From Devosia soli (GTDB lineage: Bacteria > Pseudomonadota > Alphaproteobacteria > Rhizobiales > Devosiaceae): DNA of 64,000 bases. Positions within the stretch are counted from its first letter, which is position 1, and every line of letters starts with the position of its first letter. Of this stretch, positions 1-10,081 are shown piece after piece. The stretch lies in NCBI RefSeq assembly GCF_000970455.1, contig NZ_LAJG01000014.1, positions 124,001 to 188,000 of the forward strand. The letters are read 5' to 3'. Under the pieces are notes generated by a model, which saw nothing but the letters and a program-made list of their open reading frames with translations, was not told the DNA's origin and did no database searches. Both the position numbers and the translations under genes were made by a program.

Positions 1-614
1 TCGTGTGAAATCAGGAAAATGCCGATGCCGTCGGATTTGAGCTGTTTGATCAGATCTCCAACCTGAGCGGTTTCCTGCGGCCCTAGAGCTGCAGTTGGCT
101 CATCCATGATTAGGATCCGCGCGTTGAACAGGATGGCACGCGCGATGGCGACCGACTGCCTTTGCCCGCCGGAAAGCGCCTTCACCGGCTCCTTGAAGCG
201 CCGGAAGTTTGGGTTAAGGCGCCCCATGACTTCCCGGGCCCGCGATTCCATGGCGGCGTCATCCAGCGTCCCAAGAGGTGTGATCATTTCACGACCGAGA
301 AATAGATTGGCCGCCGCGTCGACATTGTCGGCCACGGCGAGCTGTTGGTAGATGGTTTCAATCCCGTAAGATTTGGCGTCACGCGGATTGTTGATCGTCG
401 CCGTTTCGCCGTTAATCCGAATGTCGCCGGCATCGCGCTTATAGGCTCCGGACAGGATCTTGATCAGCGTCGATTTCCCCGCGCCATTGTGGCCTAGCAG
501 ACCGACGACCTCGCCCCGGTTCAGGCTGATCGAAGCATGATCGACCGCCTTGATGCCACCGAAGGCAATCGAGATATCGGTCATTTCGACGAGGGGCGTG
601 CTGGCGTCCAGCAT
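1..614 (-). CDS. xylG: Xylose ABC transporter ATP-binding protein (partial, N-terminal part)
   Basis: This is the cytoplasmic ATPase that powers sugar import with the permease and binding protein encoded just upstream on the same strand. The 204 visible residues carry a Walker A motif (GHNGAGKS, about 41-48), a Q-loop (YQQ, about 89-91), the signature LSGGQ (147-151) and Walker B (ILIMDEP, 167-173). The C-terminal part, which would hold the second nucleotide-binding domain if this is the usual double-length sugar ATPase, lies beyond the window. The ATG start is supported by a GGGAG motif seven bases upstream. The gap to xylH is 22 bases, so the two are co-transcribed. Xylose specificity is inferred from the XylF-like partner. 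Confidence 0.93.
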   Translation of the reverse strand, partial: MLDASTPLVEMTDISIAFGGIKAVDHASISLNRGEVVGLLGHNGAGKSTLIKILSGAYKRDAGDIRINGETATINNPRDAKSYGIETIYQQLAVADNVDAAANLFLGREMITPLGTLDDAAMESRAREVMGRLNPNFRRFKEPVKALSGGQRQSVAIARAILFNARILIMDEPTAALGPQETAQVGDLIKQLKSDGIGIFLISH

Positions 615-636
615 GGTGTCACTCCCACCCATGATA

Positions 637-1956
637 CTATTGCTTGTTCCGGCGGTAGAGCGTGTCGAGCCATACGGCGAACACCAGGACGATACCGACA
701 ACGATGGATTGCAGCGGGCTATCAAGCCCCATCAACACCATCCCCGATTGCAGCGACTGCATAACCACGGCGCCCAACAGCGCGCCTGCGATCGTGCCGA
801 CGCCGCCAGCCAGGGATGTGCCGCCGATAACAGCAGCTGCGATGACATAGAGCTCGTCGAGCGTTCCGAGAGCATTGGTTGCGGCGTTGAGGCGCGCGCT
901 CGATATGGCCGCCGCGATGGCGCAGAGTCCGCCCATCAGCATGAAAATCTTGACCGTCACCCAGCGGGTATTGATGCCCGCGAGTTCGGCGGCTTCAGGG
1001 TTGCCACCCATGGCATAGACGTAGCGACCGAACCGTGTGCGGCGGCTGAGGAACGTCATTGCCACACCGACGGCAACGGCGATTATCACCGGTATGGCAA
1101 TGCCGTGCGAGATGAAAAGGCCGCCGTCTGGCACAGCCAAGCCGTTGGCCTTTGCGTAGTTTTCAGCGATGCGAACCGGCCAGGGATAGGCGTTTGCCAC
1201 CCACACGGCGGCGATGGTCGCGCCGCAGCCGAGAATGGCCAGGGAAAGCTCGGCCCATAACGGCCGCTGGGGGAAATTGAACCGGCGTCTTTGTTGGCGG
1301 CCGAAGAAGATACCCGCCCCGATGGCGCAGCAGGCGATGACGGCGACAACCCAACTCCAGGTAAAGCCGATCGAACCTGCCGGCCCGCCGCCGATGAGCT
1401 GGAACGTGGAATCCATGGGTGCGACTGTTCGGCCCATCGTGACCCACCAGGCTGCGCCACGCCACACGAGGTAGCCGCCAAGCGTCACGATAAACGCCGG
1501 GACGCGCAGATAGGCGATGATCGCGCCCTGCAATGCGCCAATCCCAACACCAACGACCAACCCTGCGAGAAGGGAGAGCATCCAGATCAGCGGATGCCCG
1601 AGACCCAGGCCCAATTGCACCGGCAAAATTTCGGTTTGGGTGATCCCCATGACCATTGCGACGAGCCCGAGGATCGAGCCCACCGAAAGGTCGATATTGC
1701 GCGTTACGATTACCAGCACCATGCCCGTAACCATCACGGCCACTGAGGCGGTCTGGACAGACAAATTCCAGAGGTTGCGCGGCGTCAGGAATAATCCGCC
1801 CGAAAATATGTTGAAGCCGACCCAGATGATGGCCAGCGCGCCGATCATGCCAAGCAGACGCGTATCAATCTCAGTCGCCACCAGAAAGCGCTGGATTGGG
1901 TTTTGCGCAAAGCTGCTGGGATGGGTAGGGGTGGAAATGGCGTGCTGATCGGCCAT
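637..1956 (-). CDS. xylH: Xylose ABC transporter permease
   Basis: This is the inner-membrane permease of the sugar importer (439 aa, BPD_transp_2 family). The sequence is almost wholly hydrophobic with many predicted transmembrane helices, and it contains the family's conserved stretch with [12 protein letters not shown] and the late [15 protein letters not shown] glycine-rich region. It is longer than ribose-type permeases (about 320 aa), as expected for XylH, because of an extra loop around residues 180-270. The ATG is preceded by GGGAG. It lies second in the xylF-xylH-xylG operon, downstream of a strong intercistronic stem-loop. Confidence 0.93.
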   Translation of the reverse strand: MADQHAISTPTHPSSFAQNPIQRFLVATEIDTRLLGMIGALAIIWVGFNIFSGGLFLTPRNLWNLSVQTASVAVMVTGMVLVIVTRNIDLSVGSILGLVAMVMGITQTEILPVQLGLGLGHPLIWMLSLLAGLVVGVGIGALQGAIIAYLRVPAFIVTLGGYLVWRGAAWWVTMGRTVAPMDSTFQLIGGGPAGSIGFTWSWVVAVIACCAIGAGIFFGRQQRRRFNFPQRPLWAELSLAILGCGATIAAVWVANAYPWPVRIAENYAKANGLAVPDGGLFISHGIAIPVIIAVAVGVAMTFLSRRTRFGRYVYAMGGNPEAAELAGINTRWVTVKIFMLMGGLCAIAAAISSARLNAATNALGTLDELYVIAAAVIGGTSLAGGVGTIAGALLGAVVMQSLQSGMVLMGLDSPLQSIVVGIVLVFAVWLDTLYRRNKQ

Positions 1957-1976
1957 TCAGGTCTCCCGTGCAAACG

Positions 1977-2001
1977 GCGCTCCGGCATTCGGCCGGAGCG
2001 C
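1977..2001 (-). promoter_or_regulatory. Intercistronic stem-loop between xylF and xylH
   Basis: A perfect 10-bp inverted repeat (GCGCTCCGGC, with its complement at 1992-2001) encloses a 5-base loop. On the transcribed minus strand it follows the xylF stop and precedes xylH. No U-tract follows, so a complete terminator is unlikely. Such hairpins often protect the 3' end of binding-protein mRNA and so raise binding protein over permease; that role is inferred here. Confidence 0.65.
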
Positions 2002-2058
2002 AGTCTGATTACTGTAGCGCCACGCGTGCGCAAGCAACCAGTTTAGCCGTTTTGGCTC

Positions 2059-3093
2059 TTAGTTACAGGCAGCTACCGTACCAGCGGCAACACCCTGACA
2101 GACCACGTCCTTGGTTACCCAACCCGCGTCGATAACGACGTTGAGGTTGTCCTTGGTGATGGGGATCGGCGCCAGCAACACGGCATTCATTTCGACGCCC
2201 TTCGGGCCATCGGAGAACTTGGTCGCGCCAGTCACCGCGTCCAGCGCCGTGCCACCAGCCAGTTCGACCGCGATTTCCGCGGCGCGCTTGCCGAGTTCGC
2301 GAGCGTCTTTCCAAACCGACACTGTCTGGGTGCCCAGCGCAATGCGGTTGAGGGCAGCATGGTCACCGTCCTGACCGGAAACGGGCACTGACCCCGCCAA
2401 ACCCTGTGCGGAGAGCGCGGCAATGGCGCCACCGGCGGTGCCATCGTTCGACGCCACGACTGCATCGACTTCGTTGTTATTGGCGGTCAGGAACTGTTCC
2501 ATGTTCGCCTGAGCGACTTCCGGGTTCCAGTTGTCGGTATAGGCTTCGCCGACGTTCTTGATCTTGCCTGCGTCGATGGCAGCCTGCAGCACTTCCATCT
2601 GGCCGGCGAACAGGAAGTCCGCGTTGGGGTCGGCCGAATTGCCTTTGATGAACACGTAGTTGCCTTCAGGCTGGACATCGAAGACGCCCTGAGCCTGCAT
2701 GCGGCCTACTTCCTTATTGTCGAACGTCAGATAGAACGCATCTGGATTTTCGATGAGCCGATCATAGCCAACCACCGGAATGCCTTCGGCGACAGCAGCA
2801 GCGACGGCGGGCCCGATGGCCTCACTGTCCTGAGCCAACACGATGATCGCATCGGCACCCTGGCTGATTAGGCTTTCAATATCGGTGAGCTGCTTGGAAG
2901 CGGACGACTGAGCGTCAGCCGAAATATACTGAGCGCCAGCAGCTTCGAGGGCCGCCTTGATGGCGCCTTCATCCGTTTTCCAGCGTTCTTCCTGGAAGTT
3001 GTTCCAAGACACGCCGACGGTGATTGCATCCTGCGCCACAACGGCACCGGTCAAGACGGTCGAGGCGAGCAAGACCGCAAAGAGCTTATTCAT
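2059..3093 (-). CDS. xylF: D-xylose ABC transporter substrate-binding protein
   Basis: This is a periplasmic sugar-binding protein (344 aa) with an N-terminal signal peptide (about residues 1-21, cleavage near AVVA/QD). The mature protein follows the Peripla_BP_4 pattern and shares several blocks with E. coli XylF as I recall it: ERWK near the N-terminus, [33 protein letters not shown] and ALSAQGL. It binds xylose and delivers it to the permease. The ATG at 3093 is chosen because GGGAGGA sits upstream and the signal peptide starts there; a longer in-frame extension upstream has neither. It is the first gene of the operon, divergent from a ROK regulator. Confidence 0.95.
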   Translation of the reverse strand: MNKLFAVLLASTVLTGAVVAQDAITVGVSWNNFQEERWKTDEGAIKAALEAAGAQYISADAQSSASKQLTDIESLISQGADAIIVLAQDSEAIGPAVAAAVAEGIPVVGYDRLIENPDAFYLTFDNKEVGRMQAQGVFDVQPEGNYVFIKGNSADPNADFLFAGQMEVLQAAIDAGKIKNVGEAYTDNWNPEVAQANMEQFLTANNNEVDAVVASNDGTAGGAIAALSAQGLAGSVPVSGQDGDHAALNRIALGTQTVSVWKDARELGKRAAEIAVELAGGTALDAVTGATKFSDGPKGVEMNAVLLAPIPITKDNLNVVIDAGWVTKDVVCQGVAAGTVAACN

Positions 3094-3179
3094 GATGTCC
3101 TCCCAATGGGCATCGCCTGCCCAAAATGCCGTGTCTGGCCCCCTACTCCCAAGGCCGATCAACACCTGCCAGAGCATTA

Positions 3180-3196
3180 TTTTCAATGCTCGAAAA
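3180..3196. promoter_or_regulatory. Candidate ROK regulator operator in the xylF/regulator intergenic region
   Basis: TTTTC and GAAAA flank a 7-base spacer, with further partial symmetry in the T-rich and A-rich flanks. The site lies in the 222-base divergent intergenic region, about 90 bases from xylF and 120 from the regulator gene. ROK repressors such as XylR and NagC bind AT-rich inverted repeats of this style. It is assigned from symmetry and context only. Confidence 0.4.
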
Positions 3197-3315
3197 AAGA
3201 AGTCGCATGTCGTGTCGCAACGTGTCAACGTCAATTTCGAGCCCCGAAGAAAATCCCTGTTGCTTCCTTTCCGCAGCTTTGGTGTCTTGGGGCCGGGAGT
3301 AAGGGAGTTAGCCGC

Positions 3316-4557
3316 TTGACGCGTACCGTCAGCGACAGCGATAGCGTCCGGCGGCACAACCGGGGACTGGTTTTAAGTGCGCTGCGCATGCAGGGCGCAC
3401 AGTCGCGCACAGCGCTGGCGACCCTGACAGGACTTAGCCACGCCAGCATTACCGCAATCATGTCCGATCTGCTTGTCCAAGGTCTGGTCGCCGAGCTACC
3501 GGCGGAGCGTCCCGACGGGCGTTCGCGGGGGCGCCCCGCCACTTTTGTCAATTTCGAACGCAATGCCGCCCACGCTGCGCTCTTCGAAATCGACGTCAAT
3601 CGCGCCCGGCTTTCCCTTGTCGATTATGGCGGTGTGCTTGTCGACCGCATCGAGACCGATCTGGCGCCAACGACGTTTGCAAAGCTGGCGCCCAGCGAGT
3701 TCCTTTCCGATCGGCTGACGGCCCTGCTTTCACGGACGCCTACTGCTCCCGCTACGCTTCGTCGTGTTGCAATCTCGGTTCAAGGTATTCTTGATCGCGA
3801 GGGCAAAGGCCTCCGCTGGTCTCCCATCCAGCACCTTGCCGGCTCCGCTTTTGCGGATGAGTTAGCGCAGATCTGCAACCTGCCCGTTACGCTTCACAAA
3901 CGCGGAAGGCTTCTCGCTGAAGGCGCGAGATGGCTTGATCCGGCTCTCCATGAAGCAAGCGTGGCGACTGTTTTTATCGGGTCCACCGTCGCTATGGGCG
4001 TGACCTTCCGCGGTCAGATCATGGGTCGCGGAGACGAGGGCGCCACGGAATTCGGCCACATGAATCACATGCCGAATGGCGCTTTGTGCCGTTGCGGCAT
4101 GCGTGGATGCATCGAGGCCTATGCGGCCGATTATGCAGTCCTCCGCAATGCGTATTCGGTGCCTGAGACCGCCCAGCCTGCTCCGGCGGTTCCGGCTCAG
4201 CAATATGAAGCCCTTATGCACCGAGCTGAAGGCGGGGATCGCGCAGCCACCTACGCCTTCAACATTGCCGGTCGCGCCATCGGATATGGCCTGAGCCGTA
4301 TGCTGGCCATTTACGATCCTTCACACGTCTTGATCGTCGGTCCTGGTGCCCGCGCGCTGGAGCTCATGCGCCCGGAAATCGATCAGGCGATCAAGTCCTC
4401 GCTCGTCGGCAAGATCAATGGTTCGCCCTTGATCGTCGGACACCGCGACGAAACCGAGCCCGTCTTCCGCGGCCTTCTCATGAAGACGCTCAATGACATC
4501 GACCAGTCCGACTTTGCCCCGCTGCCAAATTCCGAACGCATCGGGGCAACAGGCTAA
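3316..4557 (+). CDS. ROK family transcriptional regulator (XylR-type)
   Basis: This is a cytoplasmic sugar-responsive repressor of 413 aa. Residues about 10-75 form a winged helix-turn-helix ([21 protein letters not shown] region), and the rest is a ROK sugar-kinase-like domain with the zinc motif CRCGMRGC at about 258-265 followed by E. I chose the TTG at 3316 because AGGGAG sits eight bases upstream and the HTH follows at the usual distance; further in-frame starts upstream overlap the intergenic control region. It is divergent from xylF, so it most likely controls xylose uptake and itself. Its stop overlaps the stop of cysNC by four bases, tail to tail. Confidence 0.88.
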   Translation: MTRTVSDSDSVRRHNRGLVLSALRMQGAQSRTALATLTGLSHASITAIMSDLLVQGLVAELPAERPDGRSRGRPATFVNFERNAAHAALFEIDVNRARLSLVDYGGVLVDRIETDLAPTTFAKLAPSEFLSDRLTALLSRTPTAPATLRRVAISVQGILDREGKGLRWSPIQHLAGSAFADELAQICNLPVTLHKRGRLLAEGARWLDPALHEASVATVFIGSTVAMGVTFRGQIMGRGDEGATEFGHMNHMPNGALCRCGMRGCIEAYAADYAVLRNAYSVPETAQPAPAVPAQQYEALMHRAEGGDRAATYAFNIAGRAIGYGLSRMLAIYDPSHVLIVGPGARALELMRPEIDQAIKSSLVGKINGSPLIVGHRDETEPVFRGLLMKTLNDIDQSDFAPLPNSERIGATG

Positions 4558-6440
4558 ATCTTGAGCCAACCGTAAAGTTCATCGGCCAAGGCTTCGGGCT
4601 CGTGCGTGCCGCCATGGAGCACCAATTCCGGATTGCCGGGCCTTTCAAACGGGCTGTCGAGGCCGGTAAAGTTCTTGATCTCGCCGGCACGGGCACGCTT
4701 ATACAAGCCCTTGGGGTCGCGCGCTTCGGCAACTTCGAGCGGGGTATCGACGTAAACTTCGGTGAACCGGATGTCGCCCGCGATCTCCCGCGCCAGGCGC
4801 CTTTCGTTTTCGAAGGGCGAGATGAACGACACCAGGACGATCAAGCCCGCATCGGCCATAAGCTTGGCGACTTCGGCAACGCGACGAATATTCTCGACAC
4901 GCGCAGCTTCGGTAAAGCCCAGATCCTTGTTGAGGCCATGGCGCACGTTATCGCCATCGAGAATGTAGCAGTGCCGGCCCTCGGCGGTGAGGCGCTTCTC
5001 GAGGAGATTGGCAATGGTGGACTTGCCCGAGCCCGAAAGCCCGGTGAACCAGACGATCTGTGCCTCCTGCCCTTTCATCTTCGCGCGCACCTGGCGGTCC
5101 ACGTCAAAGGACTGGTAGGTCAGGTTCTGAGCCCGGCGGAGACCGAACTCGATCGTACCTGCACCAAGCGTGGCGTTGGAAAGGCGGTCAATCAGAATGA
5201 AGCCGCCGGTCAGCGGATTTGTTGTGTACGCGTCAAAGGCTAGCGGGCGATCCGTGGCGATGGTAACTGTGCCCACCTCGTTCAGATCGAGCTTGTTGGC
5301 TGCTGCCTGTTCCAGCGTATTGACGTTGGTGCGGAATTTGATGTCGGTGATCGTTGCCGGCATCACCTGGGCCCCGATCTTGAGCAGATATGAACGCCCC
5401 TGGAAGGCGGGCTCGTCGTTCATCCAGATCAGTCGCGCCTGGAATTGGTTGGAATAATCCGGCACGCTGCCCGGGTGAGCAAGCACATCGCCCCGCGAGA
5501 CATCGATCTCACGGTCGAGGACAAGCGTAACCGCCTGTCCGGCAATGGCGGAATCGAGATCGCCATCCATGGTAACAATGCGGGCGATCTTGGCGGGTTT
5601 TCGCGAAGCCGCGACCAGGACATCGTCGCCAACGGTGAGACGGCCCCAAGCCACCGTACCGGAAAAGCCGCGGAAATCGAGATTGGGCCGGTTGACCCAT
5701 TGAACAGGAAAGCGGAATGCCCCTTGCGTGCGATCCTGTGCCACTTCGATAGCTTCGAGATAAGGCACCAGCGGCGAGCCGGCAAACCATGGCATGCGCT
5801 CGCTCTTTTCAACAATGTTGTCCCCGCGCAAAGCCGAAACCGGAACTGCCGCCAGGGTTTGGAAACCGAGATCCTTCGCAAAGGCGCGATAGTCTGCCTC
5901 GATGCGGTCGAAGACCGCCTGGTCGTAGCCGACGAGGTCGATTTTGTTAACCACCAGCACCACGTGCTTCACGCCCACCAGCGAGAGAATGAAGCTGTGG
6001 CGGCGCGTCTGGGTCAGCAGGCCCTTACGCGCGTCGACAAGCAGGAGTGCGAGGTCGGCGTTCGAGGCGCCCGTCGCCATATTGCGGGTATATTGCTCGT
6101 GGCCGGGCGTATCGGCGACAATGAACTTGCGCTTGTCGGTGGAAAAGAAGCGATAGGCCACATCGATGGTGATGCCCTGTTCGCGCTCGGCGGCAAGGCC
6201 ATCCACCAGCAGCGAAAAGTCGATGCCTTCCTCGCCCACCGTGCGATTGTGGCTCTCCTTTCTGAGGCTGGCGAGCTGGTCATCAAGGATCAACTGGCTG
6301 TCATAGAGCAGACGCCCGATCAGGGTCGACTTGCCGTCATCGACGCTCCCGCAGGTCAGAAAGCGCAGCAGCGATTTATCAGTCTGCTGGGCGAGCCAAA
6401 GATCAAGGTCGGTGTCGGGAGTGGCCAAGTCAGAAATCAT
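4554..6440 (-). CDS. cysNC: Bifunctional sulfate adenylyltransferase subunit 1 / adenylylsulfate kinase
   Basis: This is a fusion enzyme of 628 aa. The N-terminal part is the GTPase subunit of ATP sulfurylase: P-loop GSVDDGKS at 31-38, DTPGH at 110-114 and NKID at 165-168, followed by two beta-barrel domains. The C-terminal part, from about residue 440, is APS kinase with its own P-loop (GLSGSGKS, about 464-471). With CysD it makes APS from sulfate and ATP, then phosphorylates APS to PAPS. The layout matches rhizobial NodQ/CysNC. It starts two bases after the cysD stop, so the pair is translationally linked. No cysH reductase is in the window. Confidence 0.96.
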   Translation of the reverse strand: MISDLATPDTDLDLWLAQQTDKSLLRFLTCGSVDDGKSTLIGRLLYDSQLILDDQLASLRKESHNRTVGEEGIDFSLLVDGLAAEREQGITIDVAYRFFSTDKRKFIVADTPGHEQYTRNMATGASNADLALLLVDARKGLLTQTRRHSFILSLVGVKHVVLVVNKIDLVGYDQAVFDRIEADYRAFAKDLGFQTLAAVPVSALRGDNIVEKSERMPWFAGSPLVPYLEAIEVAQDRTQGAFRFPVQWVNRPNLDFRGFSGTVAWGRLTVGDDVLVAASRKPAKIARIVTMDGDLDSAIAGQAVTLVLDREIDVSRGDVLAHPGSVPDYSNQFQARLIWMNDEPAFQGRSYLLKIGAQVMPATITDIKFRTNVNTLEQAAANKLDLNEVGTVTIATDRPLAFDAYTTNPLTGGFILIDRLSNATLGAGTIEFGLRRAQNLTYQSFDVDRQVRAKMKGQEAQIVWFTGLSGSGKSTIANLLEKRLTAEGRHCYILDGDNVRHGLNKDLGFTEAARVENIRRVAEVAKLMADAGLIVLVSFISPFENERRLAREIAGDIRFTEVYVDTPLEVAEARDPKGLYKRARAGEIKNFTGLDSPFERPGNPELVLHGGTHEPEALADELYGWLKI

Positions 6441-6442
6441 GC

Positions 6443-7357
6443 TCAGAAATAGCCTTCCTGCTTCTTCTTTTCCATCGACCCGACGGAGTCGCTGTCGATG
6501 AGGCGCCCCTCGCGTTCTGAGGTGCGGCTTGCCTGCATTTCCATGATGATCGAGGGCAGATCGGCCGCCTCGGAGCGGATCGCACCGGTCAGCGGATAGC
6601 AGCCCAGCGTGCGGAATCGCACGGTCTCCAGGCGCGGGGTTTCGCCCGGCGCCAGCGGCAGGCGGTCGTCATCGACCATGATCAAGGTGCCGGAGCGCTC
6701 CACCACCGGCCGCGGCTTGGCGAAATAGAGCGGCACGATGGGGATGTTCTCGGCGTAGATATAGGTCCAGACGTCGAGCTCGGTCCAATTGGAGATCGGA
6801 AACACGCGCATGCTTTCGCCCGGATTGAGGCGGGTATTGAACACCCGCCAGAGTTCGGGCCGCTGGTTCTTCGGATCCCAGGCGTGACTCGCATTGCGAT
6901 GGGAGAACACACGCTCCTTGGCCCGGCTCTTTTCCTCGTCGCGCCGCGCACCGCCGATCGCCGCATCGTAACGCCCGGCATTGAGCGCCTGCCGCAAAGC
7001 TTGCGTTTTCATGATGTCGGTATACCGCGAGGATCCATGGTCGAACGGATTGATCCCATCGCGCACGCCATCTGCATTGGTATGGCGGATGAGGTCAAAG
7101 CCGTAGTCCTCGGCCGTCTGATCGCGAAAGGCGATCATCTCCTTGAACTTGAACGTCGTATCGACATGGAGCAGCGGGAAGGGAATCTTGCTCGGATAAA
7201 ACGCCTTGCGCGCCAGATGCAGCAGAACGCTCGAATCCTTGCCGATCGAATACATCATCACCGGCCGCTCAAAACTCGCCGCAACCTCGCGAAGAACCTC
7301 AATGCTTTCCGCTTCAAGCGCTTGGAGATGGGTCAGCCGGTTGAGGGTCACGGTCAC
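6443..7357 (-). CDS. cysD: Sulfate adenylyltransferase subunit 2
   Basis: This is the catalytic subunit of heterodimeric ATP sulfurylase (304 aa), which adenylates sulfate to APS with CysN. It belongs to the PAPS-reductase-like PP-loop ATPases, with SIGKDSS at about 37-43, and it carries the family's C-terminal run ending in KKKQEGYF. The start is a GTG at 7357. A second GTG two codons later (7351) has better spacing from the AAAGG upstream and may be the true start. It is first in the cysD-cysNC operon. Confidence 0.95.
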   Translation of the reverse strand: MTVTLNRLTHLQALEAESIEVLREVAASFERPVMMYSIGKDSSVLLHLARKAFYPSKIPFPLLHVDTTFKFKEMIAFRDQTAEDYGFDLIRHTNADGVRDGINPFDHGSSRYTDIMKTQALRQALNAGRYDAAIGGARRDEEKSRAKERVFSHRNASHAWDPKNQRPELWRVFNTRLNPGESMRVFPISNWTELDVWTYIYAENIPIVPLYFAKPRPVVERSGTLIMVDDDRLPLAPGETPRLETVRFRTLGCYPLTGAIRSEAADLPSIIMEMQASRTSEREGRLIDSDSVGSMEKKKQEGYF

Positions 7358-7661
7358 TAGCCTTTAGATCGTCATTTGCGTACAGACGTCGGATCGTTTC
7401 TAGGTACTGGTCCGCCCTACACGCAGCAAGGCTGAAAACGCTGGAAATGCTGGGCTTTCTTGCGCCCAAAGCAAATTTGTGCGGCGCCGTCACAGACGGT
7501 GCCAAGCCATCGCGGGCTGTCCCATTTTCACTTGATGCCCGCTTCGCCCGGACCACCGATCGCGCAAAAAAAATTCTCTCAAATGCCCCCAGCATCTCGA
7601 CAGCTGGCGGGGAACTTCTGGAACGCAGCAGGATTGGACCTTGAGCAAAAAGGAGCCAACC
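7358..7661. other. Intergenic region upstream of cysD and of the small gene at 7662
   Basis: These 304 bases lie between the divergent starts of cysD and the small acidic-protein gene, so they should hold both promoters. I see no convincing coding sequence on either strand, no riboswitch that I recognise and no strong hairpin. A run of eight or nine A residues occurs near 7566. Confidence 0.5.
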
Positions 7662-7820
7662 ATGACTAAGGAACAATCCAAACCTGCACCGCTGGAGACC
7701 GGCGCGGGCGAACAGATGGACGACAATGTCGATGATCTTGGCAAAAAGGCCAACAAGCCCGAGAAGGTCGAGCAACCGACGGACGCTGGAGCACAAGACA
7801 AAAGCAAGAAAACACCGTGA
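7662..7820 (+). CDS. Small hydrophilic protein of unknown function (52 aa)
   Basis: This is a short gene with a clear ribosome-binding site (AAAGGAG, about seven bases before the ATG). The 52-aa product is rich in K, E, D, Q and P with almost no hydrophobic residues, so it is probably disordered. I do not recognise a family. Composition of this kind occurs in small stress-induced or nucleic-acid-associated proteins, but nothing in the sequence proves that. It stands alone, 65 bases upstream of tRNA-Thr. No good terminator separates it from the tRNA. Confidence 0.62.
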   Translation: MTKEQSKPAPLETGAGEQMDDNVDDLGKKANKPEKVEQPTDAGAQDKSKKTP

Positions 7821-7885
7821 ATATGCATCAGGTGCTGTGACGCCCTTGCGGGTGTCCAGCCCCAATGCTAAACGGCCTCCACCAC

Positions 7886-7961
<76 letters not shown>

Positions 7962-7997
7962 TTACCGCAGCATTGGCGGCATCTCGCCCGCATTCAT

Positions 7998-8786
7998 TTG
8001 GGGTACAATGTGAGCGGTCAAGGCAATCCACGCGTCTCAGTCGTCACCAATGAGACCCCCGGCGCTGATGCGGCGGCAGCGCGCTTGCGCCAGCAATTCG
8101 GCGATATTGCCCCGGAGGACGCCGACTTCGTGATCGCTTTGGGCGGCGATGGCTTGATGCTTCAAACGCTGCACCGCGTGATGACGAGCGATGTGCCGGT
8201 CTACGGCATGAATTTCGGCTCGGTCGGCTTCATGATGAACGACTTTTCCGAGCAGGACATCGTGCAACGCCTCATCTCAGCGCAGAGAACAAAAATCTAC
8301 CCCCTTTCGATGGATGTTCTCGATGCGTCTGGGAATCGCCAGAAAGCATTGGCCTTCAACGAGGTTTCGCTGTTCCGCTCCACCCACCAGGCCGCTAAAA
8401 TTCAGATTAGCGTCGACAACGAGATCCGTCTCGACGAGCTGATTTGTGACGGGATACTTCTGTCCACTCCTGCCGGCTCGACGGCCTATAACCTCTCCGC
8501 ACATGGGCCGATCCTGCCGATCGAAGCGCCATTGCTCGCACTGACGCCGCTGTCTCCCTTCCGCCCCCGCCGCTGGCGCGGTGCTATCCTCAGCAATCGC
8601 GCCGAGGTGCGGTTCACCTTGCGCGAAGCGGAAAAGCGCCCCGTCAGCGCCGTGGCGGATAACGTCGAAATCCAGAACGTGCGGGAAGTGACCGTGCGTG
8701 AGGATAGATCTCACGGCGTCACCTTGCTGTTCGACCCCGGCAAGAGCCTTGAAGAACGCGTCCTCAGCGAACAATTCAAATTCTGA
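7998..8786 (+). CDS. nadK: NAD kinase
   Basis: This enzyme phosphorylates NAD to NADP in the cytoplasm (262 aa). It has the diagnostic GGDG at about 49-52, the FNEVSLFR segment with the conserved NE, and the PAGSTAYNLSAHGP loop that binds nucleotide. Size and order match alphaproteobacterial NadK. The start is uncertain: TTG at 7998 gives the longest form, while GTG at 8010 has a GGGG motif six bases upstream. It lies 36 bases after tRNA-Thr and meets the DUF2336 gene tail to tail with no gap. Confidence 0.94.
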   Translation: MGYNVSGQGNPRVSVVTNETPGADAAAARLRQQFGDIAPEDADFVIALGGDGLMLQTLHRVMTSDVPVYGMNFGSVGFMMNDFSEQDIVQRLISAQRTKIYPLSMDVLDASGNRQKALAFNEVSLFRSTHQAAKIQISVDNEIRLDELICDGILLSTPAGSTAYNLSAHGPILPIEAPLLALTPLSPFRPRRWRGAILSNRAEVRFTLREAEKRPVSAVADNVEIQNVREVTVREDRSHGVTLLFDPGKSLEERVLSEQFKF

Positions 8787-9992
8787 TTACGCCGCGGGCA
8801 GTTGCAGGCGCGGTGCCCCTTGCAGAGCCGCCAGCGACATTGCCGACTGCGTCATTTCGGAAAAGGCCTTCATAACCCCGCGCGCCGCCCTGCGGGCCAG
8901 CGCGATGTTCTGCTCGCTAAGATAGGCAAACGTCTCTTCGAGCTCGGGAGGGATCGCACCCTCGAAGTCAGCAATGAGTTCTTCGGTCAGCGCCGTCACG
9001 ACATAGTGGCGCGCGGCGATGTCGTCAGCAAGATCCGCCGTTCGCGCGTGAAGCACGAGGCGCACCAAGACCTTGCCAAGTTCGCCCGCCAATCCGGCAC
9101 GCAGAAACAGCGCCGAAAGCGCGGCGCGGCTGCCATTTTCAAGCAAGCTGAAGACCTTATCCCGCGTGACGTCGGCGAGTTCGGCAATGCAGGAAGCGAA
9201 AAACATCACGTGGCCGGTAACGACGGCATGCAGAAGGATGCGGGAATTGAGCTGGCTCGAACCGACCAGATCCTGAACAAAATCGCGCCGCCGATGACAG
9301 GCCTCAGCCTCCCCGATTGTCGAGACGGCGGTGTCAGCGCCATCGCGCAGCAAACGGTTCAACCGGTCGGCCGTGAGCGCCCCTCGGACGATCCGCGTCT
9401 CTCGGAGCGCCTCGGCCACGCGCTGCACGAGAATCAGCCGCGCCGGCGCGGGCAGGTCCGTTCGCGACAGGAGTGCTCCGCGCCACTTAGCGACTGTCCC
9501 ATGATCGCGGGCAAGGTCGATCAGCAGCGCGGGCTCGATCGTGATATCGCTTCGGCGCAGCAGCAACAGAGCTATTTCGTCGTCGCCGTGATCGATGAGC
9601 GCCGCGGCAATACGGACGGAAATCTTGGTGCGCTGGGCGATCGCGAGCCAGATTGAAGCATCGCCCTTGCGAATCGCACTCAGGAGGTCAGCATCGATAA
9701 GCAACGGGGAATACTGCAGAATCGCCCGTGAAATGATCGGACTGTCCTGCAATAGCGCCATGATGATCGGCCGTGGCGCCTCGGTCGAATGCAGCAAACC
9801 ATAGGCCAGTGCCGCGCGAACCTTGACGGAAGGATCATCGAGAAAACCGATCAGTGCTGCATAGAGCGCTGCGTGCTCGTCGGCAGGACCGTCGTGGTCG
9901 AGATAAGCCAAGGCGGCCAAATGGGCTGCGTGGCCGCGCTCGTCGCTGTCGGTGGACCGGGAAAGCCGGACAAACTCGCTATACTCGACCAT
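8787..9992 (-). CDS. DUF2336 domain-containing protein
   Basis: This is a 401-aa, mostly helical protein with repeated leucine/alanine-rich helices resembling HEAT repeats over roughly residues 1-150, followed by the region typical of DUF2336, a family largely confined to alphaproteobacteria with no settled function. There is no signal peptide or membrane segment, so it is probably cytoplasmic. Helical-repeat proteins usually act as binding scaffolds, which is only a suggestion here. A GGAG motif precedes the ATG. Confidence 0.82.
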   Translation of the reverse strand: MVEYSEFVRLSRSTDSDERGHAAHLAALAYLDHDGPADEHAALYAALIGFLDDPSVKVRAALAYGLLHSTEAPRPIIMALLQDSPIISRAILQYSPLLIDADLLSAIRKGDASIWLAIAQRTKISVRIAAALIDHGDDEIALLLLRRSDITIEPALLIDLARDHGTVAKWRGALLSRTDLPAPARLILVQRVAEALRETRIVRGALTADRLNRLLRDGADTAVSTIGEAEACHRRRDFVQDLVGSSQLNSRILLHAVVTGHVMFFASCIAELADVTRDKVFSLLENGSRAALSALFLRAGLAGELGKVLVRLVLHARTADLADDIAARHYVVTALTEELIADFEGAIPPELEETFAYLSEQNIALARRAARGVMKAFSEMTQSAMSLAALQGAPRLQLPAA

Positions 9993-10081
9993 AACAAAAC
10001 TCTCCGCACTCGAGCGAAGAGAAGCCTAGTGCAGACTGCTTAAGGAACGGTTCACCATAAGCGAAAACAGTCGCTTAACCT

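Noticed and set aside
3106-3315. A longer form of the ROK regulator starting upstream at 3106
   Set aside because: The added 70 codons would run through the control region of xylF and encode no known domain. The TTG at 3316 has a good ribosome-binding site.
5445-6452. A long open frame (335 codons) antisense to cysNC
   Set aside because: It lies fully opposite a well-supported enzyme gene and has no known motif or ribosome-binding site. Long antisense frames are expected in high-GC coding DNA.
7600-7661. A possible EcfG-type stress promoter upstream of the small gene
   Set aside because: GGAAC occurs, but no CGTT-like -10 element lies at the required distance of 16-17 bases.
7314-7865. A 183-codon frame on the minus strand near tRNA-Thr
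   Set aside because: It overlaps the small plus-strand gene, which has a good ribosome-binding site, and it runs into cysD. The translation shows low-complexity, non-protein-like sequence.
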